Origin: Bufo bufo
Lineage: Eukaryota > Chordata > Amphibia > Anura > Bufonidae
Assembly: GCF_905171765.1 (NCBI RefSeq)
Contig: NC_053390.1
Span: 580,656,471-580,720,470, forward strand
DNA: 64,000 nt
Direction: 5' to 3'
Under the pieces are notes generated by a model. The model had not been told where the DNA came from. It saw only the letters and a list, made by a program, of their open reading frames with translations, and did no database searches. Made by a program: the position numbers and the translations under genes. Below, piece after piece: positions 1 through 12,321 of the stretch. Position 1 is the first letter of the stretch. Every line of letters starts with the position of its first letter.

Positions 1-1576
1 GGAAACTAGGAGATAAGGTGCCAGTTTTATTAGTACTATTTTTGGGTACATATGATTTTTTGATCATTCATTATAACACTTTATGGGGCAAGGTGACCAA
101 AAAATTGGTTGTTTTAGCACAGTTTCTATTTATTTATTTTTACAGCGTTCACCTGAGGGGTTCAGTCAAGTGACATTTTTATAGAGCAAATTGTTACGGA
201 CATGGCGATACCTAATATGTATACTTTTTCTCATTTATTAAAGTTTTACACAATAATAGCATTTTTGAAACAAAAAAATTATGTTTTAATGTGTCCATGT
301 TCTGAGAGCTATAGTTTTTTTATTTTTTGAGAGATTTTCTTATGTAGGGGCTCATTTTTTGCGGGATGAGGTGACGGTTTTATTGGTACTATTTTGTGGG
401 ACATACGCATTTTTGATCACTTGGTGTTGCACCTTTTGTGATGCAAGGTGACAAAAATTGCTTGTTTTGACAGTTTTTTTTTTTTTTTTTTTTACGGTGT
501 TCACCCGAGGGGTTAGGTCATGTGATATTTTTATAGAGCTGGTTTTTACGGACGCGGCAATACCTAATATGTATACTTTTTTTTATTTGTTTCACTTTAA
601 CACAATAATAGCATTTTTGAAACCAAAAAAATTATGTTTTAGTGTCTCCATGTTCTAAGAGCTATATATATTTTTTTTTTTTGGAGAGATTTTCTTATGT
701 AGGGGCTAATTTTTTGCGGGATGAGGTGACGGTTTTATTGGTACCATTTTGTGGGACATATGCGTTTTTGATCACTTGGTGTTGCACCTTTTGTGATGCA
801 AGGTGACAAAAATTGCTTGTTTTGACACAGTTTTTTTTTTTTACGGTGTTCACCCGAGGGGTTAGGTCATGTGATATTTTTATAGAGCTGGTTTTTACGG
901 ACGCGGCAATACTAAATATGTCTATTTTATTTTATTTTTTCTATTTTTTTTTTTTTTTTTTTATTCCTTACTTGGGAACTTTTTTTTTTACATGTGAAAC
1001 TTTTTTTTATTTTATTTTTTCAACCCTTTATTTTTTTTTATTTTATTTTACACTTTTCATCCCCCATAAGGTCATACAAGACCTCTGGGGGACATTTGCT
1101 TCACTTTTTCTTTTTTTTTTCACTGTTGATTTCTCCTGTAACTGGGGCTGACATAGTAGCCCCAGTTACAGGACAAATACACCCCTAGAGAGGCTGTACA
1201 GCAGCAATCCAGCGCTGTACAGCCTCAGAGCAGGGCTGATCGAGGTCTCTGAGAGACCTCACACAGCCCCTACACTCTCCAGTCCCGGCGGTCACATGAC
1301 CGCCGGGCCGGAACAGGAAGCGCATAGCGCTTCCTTCTCTGCATACACAGCGCTCGGTGAGCGCTGTGTCTGCAGCAATCCAGAAGGCAGGGACACCTGG
1401 GCATTGTCCCTGCCTTGTCTTAGGGTTGCCCTGCTGTCACTGACAGCGGGCAACCCGATCAACAGCTGCACGATTAGCGTGCAGCTGCTATTTCTGAAAG
1501 GACGTTTTAAAGCGTGCTTTCAGAAATAGAGGTCCACCCATAGGACGTTTATAGCCTATGGGCGGACGTAAAGCGG
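1..1576. mobile_element. Right part of an AT-rich TTAA-terminated DNA element
   Basis: The left end lies outside the window. The interior is T-rich and holds about two and a half tandem copies of a roughly 355-bp unit: the block with the CACCCGAGGGGTTAGGTCA motif recurs at about 497 and 852, with a diverged copy near 150. The right part is GC-rich with short inverted repeats and ends in GGACGTAAAGCGG followed by TTAA at 1577-1580. TTAA target sites are used by Kolobok and piggyBac elements; no transposase is visible, so this is non-autonomous. The short Phe-rich reading frames here are composition artefacts. Confidence 0.6.
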
Positions 1577-1779
1577 TTAAAAAGAGGTTGTCATGTACTG
1601 TATGATGTCTGATTTTAATATTTTCCATTAATCATGGGATAACTCCTTTAACATAAAAGCTTTTCTCTCCAGACACACACAACCATCTCATGCCCTTTAT
1701 TACTCTCACCTACTAACACTTTCTCAGGGCCGGGATGATGGGTAGGCACCTGCCTAGGGCGCCACCTCCCTACCTGTAA

Positions 1780-2601
1780 GGGCTGTTTCACACGAGCGGA
1801 TGCTGTGCGTGACATCCGCTGCGTGAATGAGAGCCAAGACCCACTGCAAACAGCAGAAGCACGGAGCATTAACATGATTAATAATGCTCCGTGCCTCTCT
1901 GTGATCGTTTAACTACAAAACCAAAGTGACAACTTTATCTTAGGGTCCATTCACACGTCCGTTTTTTCTTTCCTGATCTGTTCAGTTTTTTGCAGAACAG
2001 ATCTGGACCAGATCTGGACCCATTCATTTTCAATGGGTCCTGGAAAAAATCGGACAGCACAATGTGTGCTGTCCGTTTCCGTTGTTCCGTTCCGCATGTC
2101 CGTTTAAATATAAAACATGTCCTATTCTTTTCCGCAAAATTCGGATCCTGGTACAATACAAAGTCAATGGATCTGCAAAAAACGGAAGACATTCGGATGT
2201 CATTACGTATGTCATCCGTTTTATGCGGATTCCGTTCCTGGAAATAACATTTTAATTTTTTATTTTTTTTTCAAAGAAATCCAAACAACTTTATTTGCTT
2301 ATTGAAATATATACATGTTTCCGTTTTTTGCGGATCCGCAAAAAACGGATGACATACGGATGACATACGGAAACATTTTCAGGAACAACGGATCCGCAAA
2401 AAATGGACCGAAAATCGGGATATAGAAAAATACTGACGTGTGAATGTAGCCTAACTATGATTTTGTAGTAAAAAGGTCACATAGAGGCACGGAGCATTAT
2501 CAATCATGTTAATTCTCTGTGCTTCTTCTGTCCGCAGCGGGCCTTGGCTCCCATTCACGGAGTGGATGTCATGCACATCATCCGCTCCTGTGAAACAGCC
2601 C
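1780..2601. mobile_element. TWA-type MITE (GGGCTGTTTCACAC family) with an insertion
   Basis: Terminal inverted repeats GGGCTGTTTCACA and its complement are flanked by TAA at 1777-1779 and 2602-2604, the PIF/Harbinger TSD pattern. Long inverted arms carry GCACGGAGCATTA on both sides. It is a filled copy: a 509-bp second MITE sits at 1943-2451. An unfilled relative lies at 20679-20972. Confidence 0.8.
1943..2451. mobile_element. MITE nested inside a MITE (GGGTCCATTCACACG family)
   Basis: Starts GGGTCCATTCACACGTC and ends in the near-complement GACGTGTGAATGTAGCC. The flanks are TTA on the left and TAA on the right, an imperfect TWA duplication. The interior has short palindromes such as TTTTGCGGATCCGCAAAA. 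Comparison with the empty host at 20679-20972 supports the insertion point. Confidence 0.75.
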
Positions 2602-2730
2602 TAAGGGTTGGGGGTGCAATCAGGGCCAGATCTTTGGCCGTTCACCCTTATAGGCTTCAGGCCGCTAGCCTATGAAACAGTAGGATGGCACAAGAGGTCA
2701 CAATTTGCCTGTATGGCCTAGGACACTGAG

Positions 2731-3238
2731 ATGCCTTGCCCTAGCCCTTTTGCTGGCGATATATCTCCAAATCCTGTCCCTCCTCAACAGATCCCCATAA
2801 TCATGTCTATCTCCCACAATTGGTCCCTTTGTACAAATTTCTGCAACCCCTCAAATCTTAAATACATTTCCCTGGCCCCTGCTCTACCTCTCCCTCTTGC
2901 AGGAGCATTATGGACTAGCTCTGTCTGCAAAAAACTTTCCTACATTCACAACCTTTTCATCTCTCACAAACTTTCTTTCCTGGGTTTAACAGAAACATGG
3001 CTGACATCCACTGACACTGCCTCCCTTGCTGCATTCCCTCATGGTCGATTTCATTTTACTCACTCTTCCTACCCCGGCAGCAAACATGGTGGAGCAGTTG
3101 GTCTTCTCCTATCAAATAACTGCTCCTTCAGCCCAACTCCACTGCTACCCTTCATTGTGCTCCCTTCATTTGAAGTACACTCTGTCCGCATCTACGTTTC
3201 CACCAACCTCCAAGTAGCTGTCATCTACTTCTCTTCAG
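2731..3238 (+). pseudogene. CR1/L2-like LINE, N-terminal endonuclease fragment
   Basis: The frame opens near the AGDISPNP motif that precedes APE endonucleases in CR1/L2-clade LINEs, then shows LSFLGLTETWL (the TETW catalytic motif), HGRFHFTHSSYPGSKHGGAVG and a frame continuing to LQVAVIYFSS. It stops abruptly at 3238, where the tandem duplication jumps back into T-rich sequence. The remaining frame to 3513 is repeat DNA and not LINE protein. Confidence 0.75.
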
Positions 3239-4104
3239 AATGTCTATTTTATTTTATTTTTTCTATTTTTAAATTTTTTTTTTTATTCCTTACTTGGGAA
3301 CTTTTTTTTTTTTTACATGTGAAACTTTTTTTTATTTTATTTTTTCAACCCTTTATTTTTTTTAATTTTATTTTACACTTTTCGTCCCCCATAAGGTCAT
3401 ACAAGACCTCTGGGGGACATATGCTTCACTTTTTCATTTTTTTTTCACTGTTGATTTCTCCTGTAACTGGGGCTGACATAGTAGCCCCAGTTACAGAAGA
3501 AATGCACCCCTAGAGAGGCTGTACAGCAGCAATCCAGCGCTGTACAACCTCAGAGCAGGGCTGATCGAGGTCTCTGAGAGACCTCACACAGCCCCTGCAC
3601 TCTCCGGTCCCGGCGGTCACATGACCGCCGGGCCGGAACAGGAAGCGCATAGCGCTTCCTTCTCTGCATACACAGCGCTCGGTGAGCGCTGTGTCTGCAG
3701 CGATCCGGAAGGCAGGGACACCTGGGCACTGTCCCTGCCTTGTCTTAGGGTTGCCCTGCTGTCACTGACAGCGGGCAACCCGATCAGCAGCTGCACGATT
3801 AGCGTGCAGCTGCTATTTCTGAAAGGACGTTTTAAAACGTGCTTTCAGAAATAGAGGTCCACCCATAGGACGTTTATAGCCTATGGGCGGACGTAAAGCG
3901 GTTAAAAAGAGGTTGTCATGTACTGTATGATGTCTGATTTTAATATTTTCCATTAATCATGGGATAACTCCTTTAACATAAAAGCTTTTCTCTCCAGACA
4001 CACACAACCATCTCATGCCCTTTATTACTCTCACCTACTAACACTTTCTCAGGGCCGGGATGATGGGTAGGCACCTGCCTAGGGCGCCACCTCCCTACCT
4101 GTAA

Positions 4105-4927
4105 GGGCTGTTTCACACGAGCGGATGCTGTGCGTGACATCCGCTGCGTGAATGAGAGCCAAGACCCACTGCAAACAGCAGAAGCACGGAGCATTAACAT
4201 GATTAATAATGCTCCGTGCCTCTCTGTGATCGTTTAACTACAAAACCAAAGTGACAACTTTATCTTAGGGTCCATTCACACGTCCGTTTTTTCTTTCCTG
4301 ATCTGTTCAGTTTTTTGCGGAACAGATCTGGACCAGATCTGGACCCATTCATTTTCAATGGGTCCTGGAAAAAATCGGACAGCACAATGTGTGCTGTCCG
4401 TTTCCGTTGTTCCGTTCCGCATGTCCGTTTAAATATAAAACATGTCCTATTCTTTTCCGCAAAATTCGGATCCTGGTACAATACAAAGTCAATGGATCTG
4501 CAAAAAACGGAAGACATTCGGATGTCATTACGTATGTCATCCGTTTTATGCGGATTCCGTTCCTGGAAATTACATTTTAATTTATTTTATTTTTTTTCAA
4601 AGAAATCCAAACAACTTTATTTGCTTATTGAAATATATACATGTTTCCGTTTTTTGCGGATCCGCAAAAAACGGATGACATACGGATGACATACGGAAAC
4701 ATTTTCAGGAACAACGGATCCGCAAAAAACAGACCGAAAATCAGGATATAGAAAAATACTGACGTGTGAATGTAGCCTAACTGTGATTTTGTAGTAAAAA
4801 GGTCACATAGAGGCACGGAGCATTATCAATCATGTTAATTCTCTGTGCTTCTTCTGTCCGCAGCGGGCCTTGGCTCCCATTCACGGAGTGGATGTCATGC
4901 ACATCATCCGCTCCTGTGAAACAGCCC
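4105..4927. mobile_element. Duplicated copy of the TWA MITE
   Basis: Same element as 1780-2601, carried in the second unit of the tandem duplication. It arose by segmental duplication, not a separate insertion, because its flanks match too. TAA flanks are kept. Confidence 0.8.
4268..4777. mobile_element. Duplicated copy of the nested MITE
   Basis: Copy of 1943-2451 in the second duplication unit. It differs by a few substitutions and a small indel in the T-rich stretch near 4580. Confidence 0.75.
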
Positions 4928-5797
4928 TAAGGGTTGGGGGTGCAATCAGGGCCAGATCTTTGGCCGTTCACCCTTATATGCTTCAGGCCGCTAGCCTATG
5001 AAACAGTAGGATGGCACAAGAGGTCACAATTTGCCTGTATGGCCTAGGACACTGAGATGCCTTGCCCTAGCCCTTTTGCTGGCGATATATCTCCAAATCC
5101 TGTCCCTCCTCAACAGATCCCCATAATCATGTCTATCTCCCACAATCGGTCCCTTTGTACAAATTTCTGCAACCCCTCAAATCTTAAATACATTTCCCTG
5201 GCCCCTGCTCTACCTCTCCCTCTTGCAGGAGCATTATGGACTAGCTCTGTCTGCAAAAAAACTTTCCTACATTCACAACCTTTTCATCTCTCACAAACTT
5301 TCTTTCCTGGGTTTAACATCCACTGACACTGCCTCCCTTGCTGCATTCCCTCATGGTCGATTTCATTTTACTCACTCTTCCTACCCCGGCAGCAAACATG
5401 GTGGAGCAGTTGGTCTTCTCCTATCAAATAACTGCTCCTTCAGCCCAACTCCACTGCTACTCTTCATTGTTCTCCCTTCATTTGAAGTACACTCTGTCCG
5501 CATCTACGTTTCCACCAACCTCCAAGTAGCTGTCATCTACTTCCCTTCAGGCCCAGTTACCATGTTTTCCGACCACTCCAACACCTGGCTCCTAAGCTTT
5601 ATTTTTTCTGACATCCCCTCTATTATCATAGGTGACTTTAACATGCCAAGTAACACTAGCTACTAAGCTGCCTTTAAACTGCTAGCACTTACTTCCTCCT
5701 TTGGCCTCTTACAGTGGTCCTTTGCTGCCACTCCCAAAGATGGTCACACACTGGATCTTATCTTTACCCACCTCTGTTCCCTATCTAACCTCTCTAA

Positions 5798-6161
5798 AGG
5801 CCCCTTTTCACTGCTCAAGTGAGCAGACAATTGTTGGAAGAAAGTGTTCTTTCCCAAAAATCGACTACTCATCAGTGAAGGAGACAGCTGCATTTACATG
5901 CAGCGATCTCCTCCAAAGTATGGGGAGGAGTGATCGCTTATGCCATTGCCGTCCCCATATAGAATCATTGTTTGCAGGCAGCCGAGTGCTGTTTAGATGG
6001 CATGATCTGCTGCTGGAAACCAATGATTTAGGTGTCTGCACCAACGCTTCAATTACCCGATGAATGAGCATTTTGTGGTAATCGGCGGCACCTTTACACT
6101 GGCAGATTATCACTAATGATAGCAATAGTCTGCCCGAACATAGGGTAGTATAAAGGGGCTT
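5798..6161. mobile_element. MITE in LINE (AGGCCCC ends, TAA TSD)
   Basis: 364 bp interrupting the LINE. The ends AGGCCCCTTTTCACT and AGTATAAAGGGGCTT are inverted repeats with mismatches, flanked by TAA at 5795-5797 and 6162-6164. No coding capacity. Consistent with a PIF/Harbinger-type MITE. Confidence 0.75.
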
Positions 6162-6448
6162 TAACTCACCTCTCCCCAGTATATGACTTCAGTCTACTTA
6201 CTATAAACATCTTAACTTTGCACGCTTTCTTACCTTCTTTTGCCAGTCTCTACCATATGTTCCCTCCATGATGCAGATGCTGCGTCCCCTTTGTATAACA
6301 CCACAATAACTACATCTCTCCGCTAAGTTGCCCCCTCATACATAAATAACCAGAAAAATCAATAGGCCACCCTGGTACACCAGTCTGACCAAAGAACTGA
6401 GACAAGCTTCCAGAGTTCAAAGTGGCGATGGAGGAAAACACACTCTAA

Positions 6449-6677
6449 GGGTCCATTCAGACCATATTGCTGACCGCTAAACACTGACGCCGCACATTGC
6501 CGGCACTTAATAGTGGATTCCTATTCTTGTCCGCAGCTGCTCTATTTTTTTGCGGAGCCGCGGACCGGAAATGCGGATGCGGACAGCACACTGTGTGCTG
6601 TCCGCATCTTTTCCGGCCCCATTGAAAATAAATGCGGAACAGATCTGGACCCATTCTACGGACCTCTGAATGGACCC
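6449..6677. mobile_element. MITE in LINE (GGGTCCATTCAGA ends, TAA TSD)
   Basis: 229 bp with the perfect terminal repeats GGGTCCATTCAGA / TCTGAATGGACCC and TAA at 6446-6448 and 6678-6680. Internal inverted arms include ATGCGGACAGCACA with TGTGCTGTCCGCAT. The ends resemble those of the 1943-2451 family. Confidence 0.85.
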
Positions 6678-8689
6678 TAAGGAGCACTTTATCACATACA
6701 AAAAACAGGCCTACTTCACATCTCTCATATCTTCCTGTCTCATAACCCTAAACAACTATTGAACACTCTTCTCTGTTCCCCAATGCCCCCTCCCTCACCT
6801 CTCATCGTTGCTGAGGACTTTGCCACATACTTCAAACAAAAGATTGAAAACATCAAAGAAAGAATCAGCTTACAGTCCCGCAGACCCTCTATATGACTTT
6901 TCAATCCTATTCACCATTATGGCCGAAAAACTTTACAACCTATTCTCCGGATCACATCTCACTACCTGATCCCATCCAACCTCACTCCCAACCTCAACAC
7001 AGTGGTAATCCCTTCCTAACCCATCTCTTCAACCTATCACTAACCACCGGTGTCCTCCCCTCCTGTTTTAAACATTCCACCATCACACCCATCCTCAAAA
7101 AGACTTCCTTTGACCCGTCTTCTATTTCTAGCTATTATGCCAAATTACTACTCTCATATGCCTCCACTCTACCTTAATATGTCTACCTTGAGCTCTCTTT
7201 CTGCTTCCTCTTTCACTGGCTGCAATGCAGCTTCTGATCCCACCACTTGACTGAAACTACCCTTACCAAAGTCACCAATGAGCTGCTAACTGCCATAATG
7301 ACATTACTCCTATTCCTTGACCTTTTTTCTGCCTTTGACACCAACTACAAACTCTCTAATCTTTTGGCGTCACGGATTTGGCCCTCCTGGATCACATTGT
7401 TCCTCATAGACTGGCCAATTAATGTCTCCCACTCACACACCACCTCCTTATCTCGTTCCCTTTCTGTTGGTGTCCCTCAAGGCTTTGTCCTAGGACTCCT
7501 GCTCTCATTCTACTCCTTCGGTCTAGAACAGCTCCTAGAATCACATGGATTTCAGTATAATTTCTGTGCTGAAGACACCAAGATTTACCTTTCTGGTCCA
7601 GATATAACCTCCTTACTGTTGTAACCTCCTTTTTCTCCTCTCACTTTCTAAAACTTAACATGGACAAAACAGAATTTATCATCTTTTCCACATCTCACTC
7701 CCCCCCTTAACCCCCTTCCCCAGGCAGACCTATCCATCACAGTTAATGGCTGCACACTCTACCGGGTCAACCAAGTTTGCTGCCTTGGGGTCACCTTTGA
7801 TTCTGCTCTGTCGTTCAAACCATACATGCAAACGCTTTCCACCTCCTGCTGCCTCCAACTCAAAAATATCTATTGGATCAACACATTCTTCTACTTGTAG
7901 TCTGCAAAAATGCTTGTACATGCCCTCATCATCTCCCGTCTAGACTACTGTAGCATCCTCCTCTGTGGCCTCCCACCTAGCACCCTCGCTAAGCACCAAT
8001 CTATCATCAACTTTGCTGCCCGACTAATCTACCTTTCCCTACGTTACTCTTTTGTCTCTTCTCTCTGCCAATCCTTTCACTGGCTCCCTAATGCCTAGAG
8101 AATCCAGTACAAAACACTAACTATGACATTCAAGGCCGTCCACAACTTGTCCTCTCCATACCTGTGACCTGATCTCTCGGTACCTTCCCACACGTAATCT
8201 CTGATCCTCCTTCTCTTCTCTCCTCTTATCACCTTTTCTCACAATTGCCTCCAAGATTTCTTCTGTGCATACCCCATACTCTAGAACTCTCTACCCCAAC
8301 ATAAGAGACTTTCACCTGCAGTGGAATCTGTCAAAAGAAACCTGAAAACCCACCTCTTCAGACAAGCTTACAGACAAGCTAAAGTTAATGCTAATGTCTG
8401 TAAAGCGCTGTGGAATATGTCAGTGCTATATACCATATTTTTCGCCCAATAAAACACATGGAAGTGCTAATTAGTACTATAGGACCAGGAAGCGGCTCTG
8501 TCCTCACCGCTACTTGGTCCTCTGCAGTCGGCTGTGCAGTGGCTGCGCACAGCATGAGGGTGCTCTGTGACCTCACACTGTGCGCGCCAGTTCACAGCAT
8601 AGCCGGAGGAAGGATGATGACAGACCGCGAGCGGTGAGGAGCGGGCGGCGTCCACAAGCAGGAGAAGTAAGTGGTTTATTTATTTTATC

Positions 8690-8995
8690 TGGCATGAGGC
8701 TGGGGGCTGATCTGAGGCAATGGGGGTGTTGAGAGGCATAAGGGCTCATTATGGGGGTGTTGAGAGGCAAAAGGGCTCATTATGGGGGCTGATGAGAGGC
8801 ATAAGGGATGATAATGGGGGCTGATGAGAGGCATACGGGATGATTATGGGGGCTGATGAGAAGCATAAGGGCTGATTATGGGGGCTGATAAGAAGCATAA
8901 GGGCTGATTATGGGAACTGATGAGAGGCATAAGGGCTGATATGGGGACTGATGAGAGTCATAGGGGCTGATATGGGGGCTGATGAGAGGCATGTC
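8690..8995. repeat. Minisatellite, about 32-bp unit
   Basis: About nine imperfect units of the form GGGGGCTGATGAGAGGCATA with an AGGGCTGATTAT spacer. It lies just upstream of a hAT-like right end (9085-9161) and is probably internal to that element. The upstream stretch 8430-8690 holds CATATTTTTCGCCCAATAAA, which looks like a DNA-element end, but I cannot set its limits. Confidence 0.75.
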
Positions 8996-9084
8996 CTGAT
9001 GATGTGTCAGGGCTGAAAGTGCAGCGCGGTACGGGCCGGCGGGTGACCACAGAACGGTAAGTAATAGCAAGCGCTTCACTCCGT

Positions 9085-9161
9085 GGTCACATTACTCAAA
9101 TTAATTCGGATTTTTTTGTGTCGAATTACTCGATTTAATCAAGTAATCGTTTCAGCCCTAT
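9085..9161 (-). mobile_element. hAT-like terminal fragment
   Basis: On the minus strand the end reads TAGGGCTGAAACGATTACTT followed by GATTAAATCGAGTAATTCG. The TAGGGCTG start is common for hAT elements of frogs and fish (from memory). The left partner is not identified, so no TSD can be shown. Confidence 0.45.
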
Positions 9162-9439
9162 ACCCCACATTCCCCCGACGCTCTGCTCCGCTCTGTGCCC
9201 TGCTGTATGAGGCTCAGTGTAGCAGGCATGATGATGTCACTACATCGCATCTGCTTGTGCTGAACTACGGACAGCAGGGAAATTGTGAAGCAGGGAGCTG
9301 ACAGCTCCCTTCTTCCCCACTGTAGTCAACTGTATCTGCATCCTCAGGACACAGATACAGTTGAATATGGGACATGAAGGAGTCCGGACAGCTGGCAACT
9401 GGACACCTGGCCAGTTCTTGTTCCCAGAACCTATTCAGA

Positions 9440-9700
9440 ACTGGCTGAACTCAACTGAATATGATGCGGGGTAACACCCTCTGTTTGTTGGCAGTGTGAG
9501 ATCCGTGGCTGTATTTGTTTAACCCTTTAAAACACCAGTTTCTTATTTAGTGAAAAATGTTTGTGTGCTCACTTCTTGTGCCAAGAACCGTTTTGGGCCA
9601 GGCTAATCTCAACAGAATATGATGCGGGGAATCACTCTCTGTATATTGGTAGTGTGAGATCAGTGGGCTGAATTCATTTAACTCTTTAAATCACACTCTT
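9440..9700. repeat. Two-copy direct repeat of about 160 bp
   Basis: The block with GAATATGATGCGGGG, TGGCAGTGTGAGATC and a TTTAACCCTTTAAA-like tail at about 9457-9540 recurs with mismatches at about 9617-9697. I cannot assign it to a family. From 9700 to 10260 I see no gene or recognisable element. Confidence 0.6.
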
Positions 9701-10262
9701 GTGCCCCATCTGATGCCCATTTGTATACCAGTCATTTCTGTGTTCATGCTGCTTTCAACTGATTTTACCTTAGGACCCCTCATTGCAACATATTTTATTA
9801 CTGGTGGAAAGTTCTCCTCATATGAAAAATACAAGTTATGTGAATAAGAAACCACTTCCAGCTTCGTTCCGTTCATTGCAGTGTGATTCAGGAATATTTA
9901 TCTGAAATTTGTCTGTTGTCACTCTCTGTTTTTACCAGCAGGGGACGCTGCAGCATAACTTTTTTTTTTTTTATAAAAGGAAATGTGCAGTTATAGACGT
10001 TGTATATAACTGGAGGCCCAGGCCAGCTCTGTTGGTTACAATGAGGGATATAAAAAAAAAATCGACATGCAACCAGAGCAGTGTAATGTGCACTGTTTCA
10101 TCCGGCTTCAGGTTATTAACCCATACTTGACAACTTTTAAAAGTTAGCCTCCGGAAAACGAGTGAGTGTGGTTCGCGGAGCTGAAATTTTGCATGGTATG
10201 GACATGCCCCTTTTGACAAATCACATTCCTTTGGGTCAAGTATGGTTGCAACATCCTAGCAC

Positions 10263-10325
10263 CATGTAAGGCTGCACTATGTAAAGTGCTGCAGAATATG
10301 TTGGCGCTATGTTAGTAAAATAAAT
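10263..10325 (+). mobile_element. Orphan 3' tail of a CR1/L2-like LINE
   Basis: GTAAAGTGCTGCAGAATATG then TTGGCGCTATG and an AATAAA-like end matches the 3' end of the LINE at 8398-8435 (GTAAAGCGCTGTGGAATATG). Only the tail is present, as expected for extreme 5' truncation during target-primed reverse transcription. Confidence 0.55.
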
Positions 10326-10577
10326 TGTATAACACCCAGTTCCACTCTCCCTTTATATATTGCCTTAAGGTGATATGTAATCATATGTACACAGAAGTAC
10401 ATTTTACTGGCAGGATATTATAGTTTATCTACAGTACACTTTGTATACATACTGAGCTTATTAGTCAAATAGCTGGAACTCTGTGGAGAGATGTAGATGG
10501 CAATCATACTGTTGCTAGTCAAAGATACCTCTGACTCAGTATTTTAAGTGCACCTTTTTTAAGGTATATACCTTACT

Positions 10578-12122
10578 CAGTGGCGGTTTTGACCACTATG
10601 CAAATCACGCAATTGTGTGGGGCGCAAGGGATCAGGGGGACCCTGCTGCTGATATCAAATGGGTGTTCCTGGCAGCGGTCCCTGTTTCCACTGCATCCAT
10701 ATGCATGGGACTTGGATACAGTTGAATACAATGGTGAAGCAGAGAGCCGTCAACTCCTTGCCCCACCATTCACTTAGTCTAGTGGTGTGGTGAAGGCAGG
10801 CACGATGAAGTGACAACATTATGTCTACTGCATCTAGCTTGTGCCGTTTACATCTTCGTGATCTCAGGCCTGAGCTCCCCTGGACCTCACTTGCTTATAG
10901 GATGCAGGGAAGGGGAGATATGGAGACCTCACAGTAGGAGCCAAGTAGCAACGCCATGATTGGTCTCCAATTGTATCAGGGACCTGGGCGGATCCATTGG
11001 CACCAGAACCATCTCCCTATGATCTTCCGATGAGAAGTTATGATCCATATTGGGTTTTTGAATTTTTAGCTACCATAACCAAAGGGAGGGAGAGTGGGAT
11101 CCTCCTAGAGGGTGGGAGGGGTGTGACCAACCAAGGGTAAACCAGTGCGAGACAGTGGCCATTGTCTTTCTCTGAAGGGAGATCACGCCGTGTATCGTGT
11201 TTGGAGAGACCTGGAAACCCCGCTGACCTCACTGCCTCCCATGTGACTGCAGCATCAAGGAATATACATATATCCGGTACCTGACTTTCACATTATCTGT
11301 TAACTCTGACTGTGCTATCACCTGTATTTGAATCTCTGACCATTGTATATATATCCTTTGTGTATGTAGTGTTGTTGTCTAGTGTGCCCTTAAGGCGATT
11401 AAATATATGATTTAATCTTGTGCTGTTCTATGTTGATCCACGAATCCCACACGTCAGTGTCTCGGTATAATGTTACATGCTACCTGGGCTGGTTTCTGGC
11501 CCGATATAATCCCTTTAATGGACCGGTCTTATTTCGTACGAGGAACTGGTGGCAGTCTACCGGGCTGGCAGGGCTCTATTTACCTGGGGCAGTGAAAGGA
11601 CTCTCTCAGTCTGTCAGGGTTATGAGCAAGTGTTGTGGTGTGCCGGAGTTCGCGTGGGCCACCCTCTCTCACTCCCTGTGCCTTCCTGTGCCTGTGTGGA
11701 TAGGGGGGTGTCTGTGTAAAACTATGGCAAGCTGACATTATGTACTCCCAGGGAGTGCTGAATATCACATCAAGTAACGAGACTGTACCGCGTGATCCCG
11801 GAGAGGTAGTGACGTCAGACGAGGCTCTGTCTAAGGTGTGGTTTGTCACAGGGGGCAATATAATAATATGGAGACACATGTAGGGGGCAATATACTGTAC
11901 AAAGGGCACATCATGGGGCAATATACTGCACATCAGGCAGAATCATACTGGAAGGGGGCACTTCAAGGAGCATCAAATTGTGTTGGGGGCACATCAGGGG
12001 GTCACCATGTTAACGTTGTAATGGGTCATTTAGCAGTGATATGGGTTGGGGCTTACAGGTGCGACAGGGGCCCCCTAGAAATAACTTTGCTTGGAGCCTC
12101 AGAAATACCAAATCTGCCCCTG
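10578..12122. mobile_element. Non-autonomous hAT element with 8-bp TSD
   Basis: Starts CAGTGGCGGTTTTGACC and ends AAATCTGCCCCTG. The flanks ACCTTACT (10570-10577) and ATCTTACT (12123-12130) match at 7 of 8 bases, the hAT TSD length. Near 11850-12000 there are irregular GGGGCAATATA / GGGGGCACATCA repeats like those in the other hAT elements here. No transposase is recognisable, and the short frames inside match nothing I know. Confidence 0.65.
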
Positions 12123-12321
12123 ATCTTACTCAATCCTAATAACCCCATTAAGGTTGTTTATCAGTTCCTTATATCTTGGGGAATTACGTTCCAGCCTCTT
12201 AGACACTATACAACTTTACTGATTTGATAAAGAATTTTTTGAACAGCTAATCTTTTGTCCTCAAATAAAGGAAGATGAGCCACATGACCCAAAACATCTA
12301 CTATGAGGGATCTTAGTGGGT

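Larger units (their letters stand above)
1725..2728. mobile_element. Possible hAT-like element interrupted by a MITE
   Basis: CAGGGCCGGGATGATGGG at 1725 resembles a hAT left end, and GGCCTAGGACACTG at 2728 would be an opposing CAGTG end. The MITE at 1780-2601 fills most of the interior. I find no matching 8-bp target duplication, so the boundaries are tentative. The same arrangement recurs in the duplicated copy at about 4050-5054. Confidence 0.35.
918..3238. repeat. Large tandem duplication, copy 1
   Basis: About 2.32 kb running from the T-rich interior of the TTAA element through its right end, a hAT-like end, two nested MITEs and the start of a LINE is followed directly by a second near-identical copy. 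At 3238/3240 the LINE endonuclease frame jumps back into the T-rich tract (ATGTCTATTTTA at 918 and at 3240). The copies differ by scattered substitutions and small indels. Confidence 0.9.
3240..5550. repeat. Large tandem duplication, copy 2
   Basis: Second copy of the 918-3238 unit, holding the TTAA-element tail (its TTAA at 3902-3905), the nested MITE pair and the LINE start. Here the LINE runs on past 5550 into its middle and 3' portion. The unbroken LINE belongs to this copy, so copy 1 carries the truncation made by the duplication. Confidence 0.9.
5057..8430 (+). pseudogene. CR1/L2-like LINE, degenerate EN-RT element
   Basis: The second copy of the endonuclease start (5057-5666) lacks five codons covering the TETW motif that copy 1 keeps. 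After two MITE insertions, reverse transcriptase pieces follow: LTTGVLPSCFKHSTITPILKK near 7045; a decayed GVPQG box (SVGVPQGFVLG) near 7465; AEDTKIYLS in place of the ADD box near 7570; and the C-terminal SRLDYCSILLCGLP region near 7935. The 3' end has TGTAAAGCGCTGTGGAATAT at 8398. Frameshifts and stops make it inactive. CR1/L2 versus Rex1 is not settled by eye. Confidence 0.8.

Noticed and set aside
458..1188. Phe-rich short proteins
   Set aside because: Poly-T tracts of a TTAA element read as codons.
2731..3513. 260-residue single protein
   Set aside because: Only the first ~170 residues are LINE; the rest is T-rich repeat joined by the tandem duplication.
11418..12227. Host gene exons in overlapping 105-129 residue frames
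   Set aside because: They lie inside or across a hAT element, lack known domains and cross low-complexity repeats.
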